A stretch of DNA of 64,000 nucleotides. Source: Casuarius casuarius (Eukaryota; Chordata; Aves; Casuariiformes; Casuariidae). The notes below the pieces were generated by a model. That model ran no database searches. It saw nothing but the letters and a program-made list of their open reading frames with translations, and had not been told where the DNA came from. The stretch lies in NCBI GenBank assembly GCA_003342895.1, contig PTFA01000193.1, positions 1,116,905 through 1,180,904 on the forward strand, read 5' to 3'. Position numbers and translations under genes: made by a program. Of this stretch, positions 1-10,800 are shown one piece after another (within the stretch, counting starts at the first letter, position 1; every line of letters begins with the position of its first letter).

Positions 1-1350
1 TGATCCTGGCCGGGGAGGTGGCACGTTGCCCGGAGGAACCCGTGCCCCAAACGCATCCTCCTCCCCGTAAACGCAGCGGCCGTTGCCCGGGCGCCTGCAG
101 CGCTCCCACTTCGTGGGGCTGGTGCCAAGAGAGGGATGGTGCCTCCGTCCCCACCAGAGCCCTTCCAAGGGCAGCAAAAGAGCACAGACCCATCTGCAAA
201 AATCACTAGTCCCATTCGCTTAATGAAGATATAGAGGCAAAAAAAAAAAAAAAAAAAAAAAAGTACTCATGCCGGCCTTGCTGGAAGAGGCTGCGAACAC
301 TTTTCTTCTTGTTGCTAAATCTATTTGAGACACACAAGTCTCCTGGTTAAACTGTCCTCTGCTGTAAGGTCAAGTTAACGGTGAACTCATGCTTAAGGCT
401 TCCGAAGTTTCTCTTTCCAGTTATAACTTTGCCCAGTCGTAATTGTCTGGGTTGAAGTTTCCCACGTCAGGGATCTGTCTGAGCCGGGCTGATATTTGGA
501 AAGTTTCAGCCGGGGAGATCAGCTGTGTCTGGGAGGGACCAGGGAAGGGTTCAGCAGTTCTGCTGAGCACGTCCTTAGACGTGTCACGATCCCGTGACGG
601 CTTTACGGAGGAGCACCTTCGCTGCCGTCCTTCGCTCCGCGCTCTGCCCCCCCGGTATTGGCAGCGTGGGGTTTTCCTATTCCCATAAAAACGCCAGCGC
701 TCCGGCCAGCCCGGAGACTCCTGCAGAGCAGCAGTTTGTCCCTGCTCCGCCGAGGAAGCGCTTGGCAGCCGGGTCCGCTGCGGATGCCGCCTGGGTGGCA
801 GCCGGGCAGAAATGTGGGACGAGGCTGATTTGAATGCGGAGGGGGAGGAGGGGGACGGCGGCGGTGGGACTGAAAGGAGCTGAGGCAGATGGAGACAGAA
901 GCTGTGTGAGGGTGTAGGAAGGAAGGGAGACGTGGCCGGGATCCCAGGCCGGGAGCAGACAGGGATGGGAACATGGCGAGATACAGCTGGAGAGAATGGT
1001 TTCAAACCAGTAGCTCACTGGAACGGAGCCTGTGGGTCCTGCCTTTTATCATCCGGCTGCTGCCAGCACCTCGCTGCGAAAACGGCTTGCAAATTTAGCT
1101 CCTTTTCCCCGTCCTCGCGGAGGAGAGCAGCCCTACCCTCGCTGTGAGCTGGGCTTGCGTGGCGGAGCGGAGGGTTCGCTGTGCAGACACGGCTCTGCCC
1201 CGGCCCGGTCTTGGCCATCACCCTTCGCACCATCACGCTCGACGCCCGGGGAGGGCCAGTTTCTGCGGGATTTCGCCTGGGCAGGGCGGGGGGTTTCGCC
1301 TCCTGTCTCCAAACGGGTCTCCGAGCGGCCCTGCCCTCCCGTTTCGGCAG
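1..1350 (+). other. MRC2: MRC2 intron (3' part), within the CTLD2 coding region
   Basis: No MRC2-like exon is visible here. The half of CTLD2 that must precede residue 1 of the 1351 exon (a short W-x-P-F...C segment in the human protein) is not encoded in any frame, so the upstream exon lies outside the window. The sequence ends in a usable acceptor at 1349-1350. A run of 24 A occupies 239-262. Open frames here are GC-driven and overlap each other on both strands. Confidence 0.75.
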
Positions 1351-1869
1351 ACGTGGAAGAGCTGTGGATTGGCCTGAATGACCTCAAGCTGCAGATGAAC
1401 TTCGAGTGGTCGGACGGGACGCCGGTGAGGTTCACCTACTGGCATCCCTTCGAGCCCAACAACTTCCGCGACAGCCTGGAAGACTGCGTGACCATCTGGG
1501 GCCCGGTGAGAGCCGGAGGCGCTGAGGGCTGACGGGAGACAACCCGTGGGAGCAGGGATGGCCTGGGGACGGGGCACCTCCAGCTGGGTTTGAACCCAGC
1601 CTGGCCAGTTTGAAGCCACCAGCCGTTGGGGATGGAGGATCCAGCGCGATGGCCTTGGGGATTTGGTGCAGGGGAGGAAAATCTATGGGCCCAACGTGGG
1701 TTTGGAGGGTGGGAAACTCCTGCCGGATGGGCTCAGGCCTGCTCTTTCCCGTCCTGTCCAGGAAGGGAGGTGGAACGACAGCCCGTGCAACCAGACCCTG
1801 CCCTCTATCTGCAAAAAGCCCGGCTGGGTGAGCCAGGAGAAGGAGGAGGACGACCACGGGTGCCGAAAG
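1351..1869 (+). CDS. MRC2: MRC2 CTLD2, C-terminal half (two exons)
   Basis: Exons 1351-1505 and 1762-1869. This is the sugar-binding lectin domain of the receptor. The translation holds the WIGL core near the start, the EPN calcium/sugar motif at 1452-1460 and WND at 1771-1779. That pair specifies mannose/fucose/GlcNAc-type ligands. It is the only CTLD in this window with both motifs, in keeping with CTLD2 being the active lectin domain of Endo180. The first exon opens with 2 nt completing a split codon; the second exon begins and ends in phase 0. Confidence 0.95.
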
Positions 1870-4800
1870 GTGAGGGCGACCTGGGACGGGCTAACCGAGA
1901 GGCCGGTGTCACCTGAGCGCCCTGCGCTGGGGATGCCAGGTCCTCCTCAGTCTGGCTGGGGTTTCCAGCAGGGAAGGTCGCGTTTGTCCCCTGCTCGCTG
2001 GCCTTCCCGCTCCGGGTGCCCCAACGCCGCGGTGAGGCTGCTCTGCTGGGACGAGACCAGTTTTCCCCGTCCCCAGTGATGGGACCGCGCGGTTCCCACG
2101 CTCGCTGGCAGCGGCCTGGGTGACGCTTTGCAAAGCGCCCTGCTTTCGTCGGGGCAAGAGCCTGGCAGTGCCACCGCTCTTGAATCGCGCCCAGCGCCGC
2201 AAGGAGAGCCAGCGCTCGCTCATGCAAGCGGCCTTCCCGGGCCGGCTGCAAGAGGCGCCGGAGACCTTCTCCGGACGCTTTCCCGCAGGAGCTTTTCTCT
2301 GCCTCAGCCCTCCGGCAAAGGCAAACGCCGGGGAGAGCGCACGGCGGCACGTTGGGCCGGATCCGGACCCCCCTGCGCCCGGCAGCGTGCCGGGGACCTC
2401 AGTGGCGGCGTGCCACCGCCGAGCCCGGGGCCAGCTTGGGCTCTGCGGGAGAGAGCACCAGGTTCCCGGAGCTCGGCAGCCTTGAACGCGCTGCTGGTTT
2501 AACCCCTTCCTCCCCGCGGCCTCGTGCCCCGGCCCTCAGGGCCGAGCAGGGATGCGCTTGCAGGAAAAGGAGCCGAGAGCCTGGGAATGCCGCGTAAACT
2601 GGAAAACGTTCTTTCCCTATCCTTCATCACCAGCAGCCCACGGGCTTTTTGCTGGGCAGCGGGAGCTCGCCGCCCACTCGCGGGCTGGATGGGTGCCAAG
2701 GCTTCCCTGCTCCCGCGTTGCTCCGGGAGCAGCTCCGGGCGGGCGCCCCATGGCCGGGGTCCTCCGCAGCGCTGGGCTGCCCCCTTCCTCCAAGAACGGC
2801 GGCTTGGTATTTTTGGCAGGCGGAAGGAGCATCTGCTCGAAGGATCGGCCGCATTCCTCTGCGGCGGCCGCGCCGGCTTGGCCAACGGGCTGTTTTTCTT
2901 GATGGCTTTGCTGCTTTTCCCCCACCCCGCTTCCAAAACCCCTTTCTTTTTGGAAGAGCCTTAAAGGAAGCCATCAGAGATGTTGTCCTGGGTGCTGGTG
3001 AGAGGGGTCCTGCTCGGCGGGAGGCAGCATCCAACCTGGAGGCAGCGTTTGGGGCTGATGGTCCCATCCTGGGCCGTTGCTGGACCACAGGGGCTTGCTG
3101 CGTGGCATGGTTTTAATGATGCTGAGCCCCAGGGCTGGTCACGGACCACTCGAGGGCCATCCGGGTACCTGGAGCGGAGGTTCCCGTCCCGGGTGTCCAC
3201 GTCGCGGTGTCCTGGGGGATTTGCAATTTGCAGCATCGTCTTGAGCTCTGGCGCTGTGGAGCCTCTCGGGGAGATGCTGGAGCTGGCGGCGAAGTGCTCG
3301 GTTTGGGCTAAGGCTGCAGGATCGGGAATAACCTGGGATTCGACGGTGTTTCCCTCTCGGGCTCCAAAAAGCTCCGTCCTCCCTGCTTTCCTCCCCGCTT
3401 CGCAGGCGATGCTGAAAGCAGCTCGTGCCCTGCCCCGTCTTCCCGGGGACCCTGGACGGTGCTTGCTGCCGTGCCAGGAGGGTTTCAGAGCCGGGGAGAT
3501 GGTGCCGCGGCTGGGTGCAGCCGGTGCGGGCGGCATCTCCCCGCACCTCGCGTGCGGCGCGGCCGGGGGGGTTTCTGCGGAAAGCGGTGGGCGGGCGCGA
3601 GCCCCCCCCCCGCCGCCCCGGCGGCTCCCTGCGCTGGCAGAGAACAGGCGCTATTGTGTCTCCGGCCGCGAAGAGGCTCCAACGTCAACACGGCGGGCGA
3701 TGAAAGCCGGCTGCGGTGGGACGCGCTCGCCCCCGGCCTCGCCGCACAAGGGGAGATTGTGCTTGCCGCTGCGGGCCGCTTCGCCGGCTTTGAAGCCGCC
3801 TCGCTGCTTGTTTTTCCGGCGGCTGGGTCCTCGCGAGCCGGGTCGGCCGGCGCTGGGAGACCTCCCAGGAAAAGGCGGGCGGCGGCGCGGGATGTCGCTC
3901 CCGGCTCGGATTCGGTCCTCGCCGCTTGGGGCCGGGGGCCCCTCGCGTTGCCGTTGATCCGGGTGGTTTGCAGACCGGAGCCGGATGCCTGTCCCTCCTC
4001 TCCGGCAGGGCTGGAAGTGGCACAGCCCCTCTTGCTACTGGCTCGGCGAGGACCGGGTGCCCTACGGCGACGCTCGCCGGACCTGCTCCGACTACGGCTC
4101 CACGCTGGTCACCATCACCAACAGGTGAGACGCCCCGGCCGCGGCGGCCCCAGCCCCTTTCGGGAGGTCCGTAACCCCCAAGGGGGGAGGCCGGGGGCTC
4201 GACGAGCCGCGTACGCGTCCCTCGAGCGCGGCCGCCCCGGCAGGTTCGAGCAGGCCTACGTGAGCAGCCTCGTCTACGGCTGGGAGAGCGAGTACTTCTG
4301 GACGGCGCTGCAGGACATCAACGAGACGGGCGCTTTCCGCTGGCTCAGCGGCGACGAGGTCACCTACACCCACTGGAACCGCGACCAGCCCGGTACGGCG
4401 GGCGCCGGGCAGTAGCCGCAGGCGGCGGGGAAGGTGCCGGGGAAGCCCTGCCGCCTGGGATGCTCCGGCCGGCAGAGCACCCGGCAGGGTCCCGGCTCGG
4501 GCAAGCGGGACCCTCTTGCCGGGGAGGGGGGCCGCGCGGCTCCGTTATCCCCCCGGGAAAGGCCGCGTGGCCCTAAGGCGCCCGTCTCTCTGCCCCCTCC
4601 CGCGAGCGCTCCAGGTTACAAGAAAGGCGGCTGCGTGGCCCTGGCCACCGGCAGCTCCGTGGGGCTGTGGGAGGTGAAGAACTGCAGCACCTTCAAGGCC
4701 AAGTACATCTGCCGGCAGAACCTGGGCACGCCGGTGAACCCCGAGCTGCCGGCGCCCTACCCCACGCCCAGCCTCACCGGCTCCTGCCCCCAGGGCTGGA

Positions 4801-7800
4801 GCTCCGACGCCAAACTCCGCCACTGCTACAAGGTACCGAGCCCTCCCTCCCACAGCTCTGCAGGCGCCTTTGCCTCATCTTCCTCCCTCCTCTTCCTCCG
4901 GGGCTGCTTGTGGTCCGTGTCCAGGGGTGGCCGGGGCGGGTGGGCTCCCAGCACAGCTCCTGTGCACCGAGCTGCTGCTGGCCGGGAAGGTGGCGAGGGG
5001 CTACGGGCCCTTCTCGCTTCTCGCTGGCTCGGTGGAGCAGACCGGCGGCGTTTCCTGCGGCTGACTGCCTGCAGGGAGGCCCGTGGGCACGGAGGGGTGA
5101 CCGCTCTGCTGGGACGGGGGAAAAGCTCTGCTGGGATGGAGAAAAAGCTCTGCTGATGGAGCAGCAGATCCAGAAACGAGCAGAAATAGCGACTCGTGTC
5201 CCATGGGGCGCCCTGGAGGCATCGCAGACCCTGGCCCAGGGCACGTGGTGGGGACCAAGGAGGGTCGAGCTCCCTGCAAGCACGTGGGGTGGAGCGAGGC
5301 TGCCCCGCGAGACCTGGGCCCTGAGGCCGCCGAACGGGTCTCAACCTGGGAGCTGTGCTCCTGGCTTGCCCGCTCCTGAGCCCTCTCCGCTGCCTGTGTC
5401 TCCCCGGCCAGGTGTTTAACTTCGACAAACTGCAAGAGAAGAAGACGTGGATCGTGGCGCAGGAGTTCTGCCGGGAGCTGGGGGCCCAGCTGCTCAGCCT
5501 GGGCAGCTACGAGGAGGAGCACTTCGTGGCCAACACCCTCAACAAGATCTTCGGGTGAGGCGCTGGCTGTCCCAGAGCGTGCACGGGCCTGCACTGGTGG
5601 CCGTGGCACAAATACACGGTCATCCCAGCCCCTGGGAGGGGGACACAATGGAAATGCATGAAATAGGGGGTAATTTGGGGGGCAGAGCTCAGATCTGAAG
5701 CAGCTTCGCTCCTAAGGAGATGTGGAGCAGAGAGACTGTTTTGCCTGAGCTCCTGCCATTAGGATTTGGGGACAGGGGGCACCTAAAACAACAAAAAAAG
5801 TGGTATTTATAAATGTGCACCAACTCGGAGGGCTGGCTCGGTCTCACCGGTCCCCTGTGGCTTCCTCCAGCGAAGCGGAGCCGGAGATCCACGAGCAGCA
5901 CTGGTTCTGGATCGGCCTGAACCGGCGGGACCCCGCGGGGGACCGGAGCTGGCGCTGGAGCGACGGGCTGGGGGTGAGTGGCGACGAGGGGCCCGGCCCC
6001 AAAGAGGCACCCCAAGGAGCCGCGGCCACGGGGGAGCCTGGTTCGGGGTGGTGGCGGGTGCAGGATGGGCAGGTTTTGCAGCCGCCCGGGGCGTCTCGGT
6101 GGTTATTGCTCCGTTGGGAACGTGCTGCCCATCCGGCAGCAGCGCAGCCAGGTGAAACACCCGGAGCCGGCGCTGTCTTGGCACCCGCCGCCGATGCGCC
6201 TGCCCGGGGGCCCCAACTCTGCCCCTCTCTCTCGACCCCCCCAGTTCTTCTACCACAACTTTGACCGCAGCAACTACGACGACGACGACATCCGGGACTG
6301 CGCCGTGCTGGACCTGGCCTCCTTGCAGTGGATGCCGATGCAGTGCGAAGCCCAGCTGGACTGGATCTGCAAGCTGCCCAAAGGTGAGCACGGCTGAGCG
6401 TGTTTTGGGGGTTATTTATAGCAGGAGCCCGTTGTGCAGGAGGAGGTGAGGAGCTGGGGGAGCGCGTGCCGGTGCAGTGAGGGTCCCTCTGCTTCCCCGC
6501 TCGCGGCTGTGCTTTTGTGGAAGGTTTTTCATTGCTATTTTGAACCGCAAGAGCGAAGCCCGGGTTATTTATGTGACGTGGGGCTGGGGATGCTGCAGCT
6601 GGGGTGATAACGGCATTAGCGGGGCGCCGGGCGAGCTTGCAGCCAGCGCCGGGGGCGGTTTGCCGCGGGCGGTTTGCAGGCCGGGCGGCGAGCGGCGGCA
6701 GTGCCCGGCTCACGGGCCTCTCCTCTGCCTTTCCCCAGGCGCCGACGTGAAGGAGCCGGAGATCACGACGCAAGGTGCGTTAGCGGCCCGGCTGTGCCGC
6801 GGCCGTCTGTCCGTCCGTGCATGCTTCGCCCGTGCTCCCGGGGTGCCGTTTCCAGCACGGCGGCAGGCGGCGGGTGGCAGAGACCAGCAGCGCTCGTGCC
6901 GGGCCGGGGGACGCGGGAGCCGCGGGCAGAGCGTGGCCGGGCCGCGTCTGGAGCGCGCCTCCCTGCCCGCAGGCAGCAAAGAGTGGGTGAAGTACCAGGA
7001 GGCGGAGTACAAGTTCTTCGAGCATCACTCCACGTGGGTGCAGGCGCAGCGCATCTGCACCTGGTTCCAGGCCGAGCTCGTCTCCGTGCACAACCAAGCC
7101 GAGCTGGATTTCTTGGGCCAGAACCTGAAGAAGGTAGGAGGGTGGCCTGGGTCCGCGCTGCTGGTCGCTCCCTCCCGCCGTGGAGAAAAGCTTCTCCCGG
7201 CAGTTTCCCATGGCTCATCCATGCCCGGTGCTTCCCATCTGGCTTCTTCCGCGCTGTGCTGGAAGAACAGTGTTTGGGGATAGCGCCCTCAGCCCGTTCC
7301 CGGTATCCTCGGGTAACGGCGATGCTGCTCCGCCGGGGTCTTGCTCCACGGTTCAGCAGACCCCCGGTGCGGGAGCCGGGCTCGGTGCTCAGCTCGGCAG
7401 GAGCCCGCGATGCCTCTCGCTGGCGGGGGGGCGGGGAGAGCCCCTGCCCGGCACCGACGTCTCCCCTCCGGCTCTGCCAGTTCTCCAGGGGCCAGGAGCA
7501 GCACTGGTGGATCGGGCTGCACACCTACGAGAACGACGGGCGCTTCAAGTAAGTGGGAGGCCGAGCGGGCCGGGTTCCCGCGGTCCCACCCGCCGCAGCC
7601 CGCGGGGCGCCCCATCTCGGCGCTCTGCCCGGCCCTTTCCGCTGCCTTTCCCAGGTGGTCCGACGGCTCCCTCCTCAACTTCATCTCCTGGGCGCCAGGC
7701 AAGCCCCGGCCCATCAGCAAGGACAAGAAGTGCGTCTACATGACGGCCAGCAGAGGTGAGGGGCTCTTGCCGGGCCGGACCCGGCTGCGCGGCCGCTCCA

Positions 7801-10800
7801 GCGGGTGCTGCCCAGCCCGAATCCGCCTTGGTCCTGAGCCGGGCGCGATGCAAAGCACCCCGCTCGGCCGCGGAGGGCGCGTGCCCGGCGTGGGGAAGGT
7901 GGATGGTGCAAATCCGGCACGCGCACGTCTCCTCTCCATGGGGTAGTCATGCCCACCCTGCCCCTCTCCGCAGAGGACTGGGGTGACCAGAAGTGCCTGA
8001 CCGCCCTGCCGTACATCTGCAAGCGGAGCAACGCCACGGCGGCGAAGCCCTCCCTGCCGCCACCGCCCGCCCCCGCGAGCGGCGGCTGCCCCCGCGGCTG
8101 GTTCCCCTTCCTCAGCAAGGTACGGCCGTGGTTCAGCCCCCTCCGGCGCTCGGCACTGCCGCCGTGGGTGCTGGCAGCACCGCAGGGGAACGGAGCGGTG
8201 GGAAGGGACGTGCATGTTGGCGGGGAAATGCGAAGGGTTGCATACGTGCATGCACCTATGCATTAGATGCACCTATGCATTAGGGTGGTGGTGCATAGGG
8301 GAGCGGGTGCAGGGCTGGAGGGGACGGCTGGCGCGAGGCTGACACACGGGTGCACGGGGTGCAATGAGAGCGTGGGGCGGCCCGGGGCAAGCGGGAGCGG
8401 CGCCGGCAGCGTCCCCGGACCATCGCCTCGCCCCGCCGCTGGGCGCTGCGCAGTGTTTCAGCTTCAACGGCCGCGACAAATCCGAGCTCGTCAAGTGGCC
8501 GGAGGCGAAGCAGGCGTGCGAGAGCCAGGGCGCCGTGCTGGCCACCATCTCCAACCACCTGGAGCAGGGTAGGTGTCCCGGGGCCGGGTGCTCCCAGCGG
8601 GACGGGGCACCCGGGCACTGCAGGAGCTGGGTGCTGCTGGGCGTTCAGCCCTCAGCTGCTCCGTGGTCCCGTCGCTTCCAGCTTTTATAACGTCCATGCT
8701 CCTGAACGTCTCCGTCGACCTGTGGATCGGCCTCCACGACGCCAAGAAGGAGTTTCGGTGGGTGGAGGCGGAGCCGCTGCGGCACGTCAGCTGGGCCCCC
8801 GGCGAGCCCTCGGGCTACGGCACGTCCAGCGACAAGCCGGTGAGCCAGCCCCGGCCCCGCGCGAGGCGGGATGGATGTGCGCGGCGGGGCGGGACGGGGG
8901 CCGCCACCACCACCGCCGCCGTGCTCACGGGGCGCCTCGCGTCCGCAGAGCAACTGCGTGGTGGTGTGGCACGGCTTGCCGCCGCACTTCACCGGCCGCT
9001 GGGACGACCGCGGCTGCCTGGAGGAGAAGCACGGCTACATCTGCCAGCGCCCCTTAGGTAGGAGGGGGCGCGCCGCCTTGGCCCGGGGGGTCCAGCCCCG
9101 TCTGCCTGGGGCTGCGGGTCTGTGGGGGATCCAGCCCCATCGTTGCACCCATCTATGTGGCCATGGGGGATCCAGCCCCATCCCTGTGCCTATCCATGTG
9201 TCCATGAGGGATCCGGCCCCATTCCTGCACCCGTGTGTCCATGGGGGATCCAGCCCCATTGTTGCACCCATCCGTGTGTCCATGGGGAATCTGGCCCCGT
9301 CGCTGCACCCATCTGTGTGTCCGTGGGGGGCCCCATCTTTGCACCCGCCGGCGTGGGTCCATATGTCCATGGGGAATCTGTCCCCATCCATGTGGGTCTG
9401 CATGTTCTTGAGGGATCTGTCCACATCTGTGTGGGTCTGTGTGTCCTTGGGGGATCCAACCCCATCCCTGCACCCGCCAGCATGGATCCATGTGTCCGGG
9501 AGGGATGGGGCCCCATCCGTGTGCGTCCCCATGTCCATGGAGGATCCAGCCCCATCCACATGGGTCCACGTGTCCATGGGGAATCGGGCCCCATCTCTGC
9601 GGCCAAGCGGGCACGTTGGGTGGCGCCAGGTTGTCCCCGACGGCTGGGGCAGCAGGACGCCGTCCTCCGCCTCCTCCGACCGCCTCTCTTTGCTCCCCGC
9701 CGGCGCCCAGACCCGTCCCTGAGCCCCCGGCGGACGCCGTCCCCGCCGTCGCCCGCCGGCCCCCTCTTTTACCACAACAGCACCTACCGCGTCCTGCAGA
9801 AGCCGCTGCGGTGGCACGAGGCCCTGCTGCTCTGCGAGAGCCTCAACGGCAGCCTGGCCAGCGTGCTGGACCCCTACAGCCAGGCCTTCCTCACCCAGGC
9901 CGTCAGCGGGCTGCGGGCCCCGCTCTGGATCGGGCTGGCCAACGACGAGGTGCGCGCCGGGGTGGCCCGGGCATTCGGGCGACGGGGCCGCAGCAGCCCC
10001 CCAACTTTTCCGCTTGGGTCGCCAGGGCGGTCGGAGCTACAGCTGGTTCACGGAGGAGAGCTTCTTCTACGCCAACTGGCAGGACGGGGAGCCCCAGCAG
10101 GCCGCCGGCTGCTGCTACATGGACGTGGACGGCACGTGGCGCACGGCCGGCTGTGACGCCAAGCTGCAGGGCGCCATCTGCAAGCTCAACACAGGTGTGC
10201 GGGGACGGGGCGCCGCGGTCGGAGAGGCTCGGGGTGGGGCGGGGGCGTCCCGCTGCCCGGGGACCCCCGCCGAGCCCTGCGCTCCCCCCACACCCCGCCA
10301 GGTGCCCCCCGGGCCCACAAGTGGAGCTACAGCGGCAGCTGCCCCAAGTCGCTGGAGGACTCGTCCTGGATCCCCTTCCGGGACCACTGCTACACTTTCC
10401 ACATGGAGATCACCCTGGGGCAGAAGGACGCCATGAGGAGGTGCCAGAAAGGTACACGGGGGGCTGCGGCGGGCGAAGAGGGGTCATACCCCCTTAGAAA
10501 CAAGGGAGGCCGGGGTCCCTGGGATGCGGACGCGGCCTCCAGGGCCCCCTGTCCAAGCGGCAGGGCAACCACCACCATCAAGAGCATCCTTCATCCCGGC
10601 CCCAGTTCCCAAGGGCTCGGCCAGCCTTCATCTCTCCTCACCGAATCGTTTCGGGCTTCCCGAGCGCCCGGCCGGTTCGCGGGCTCTGCCCTGGGGAGCG
10701 TCGCACCCGGCCGGCCTCGGGGGAGCCCCGCGGCCCATCCCTGACGCGTCTCCCCTCCCCAGTGGGCGGCACGGTGCTGTCCATCCAGGACGAGACGGAG

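Noticed and set aside
421..1005. 194-codon minus-strand frame in MRC2 intron
   Set aside because: It overlaps other frames on both strands in GC-rich intron, has Pro/Ser-rich composition and matches no known domain.
2980..3957. 325-codon plus-strand frame
   Set aside because: It lies inside the 1870-4008 MRC2 intron. Its length is explained by GC-rich sequence with few stop codons, and the competing frames are equally long.
9035..9817. 260-codon minus-strand frame
   Set aside because: It consists of translated minisatellite plus antisense of MRC2 exons.
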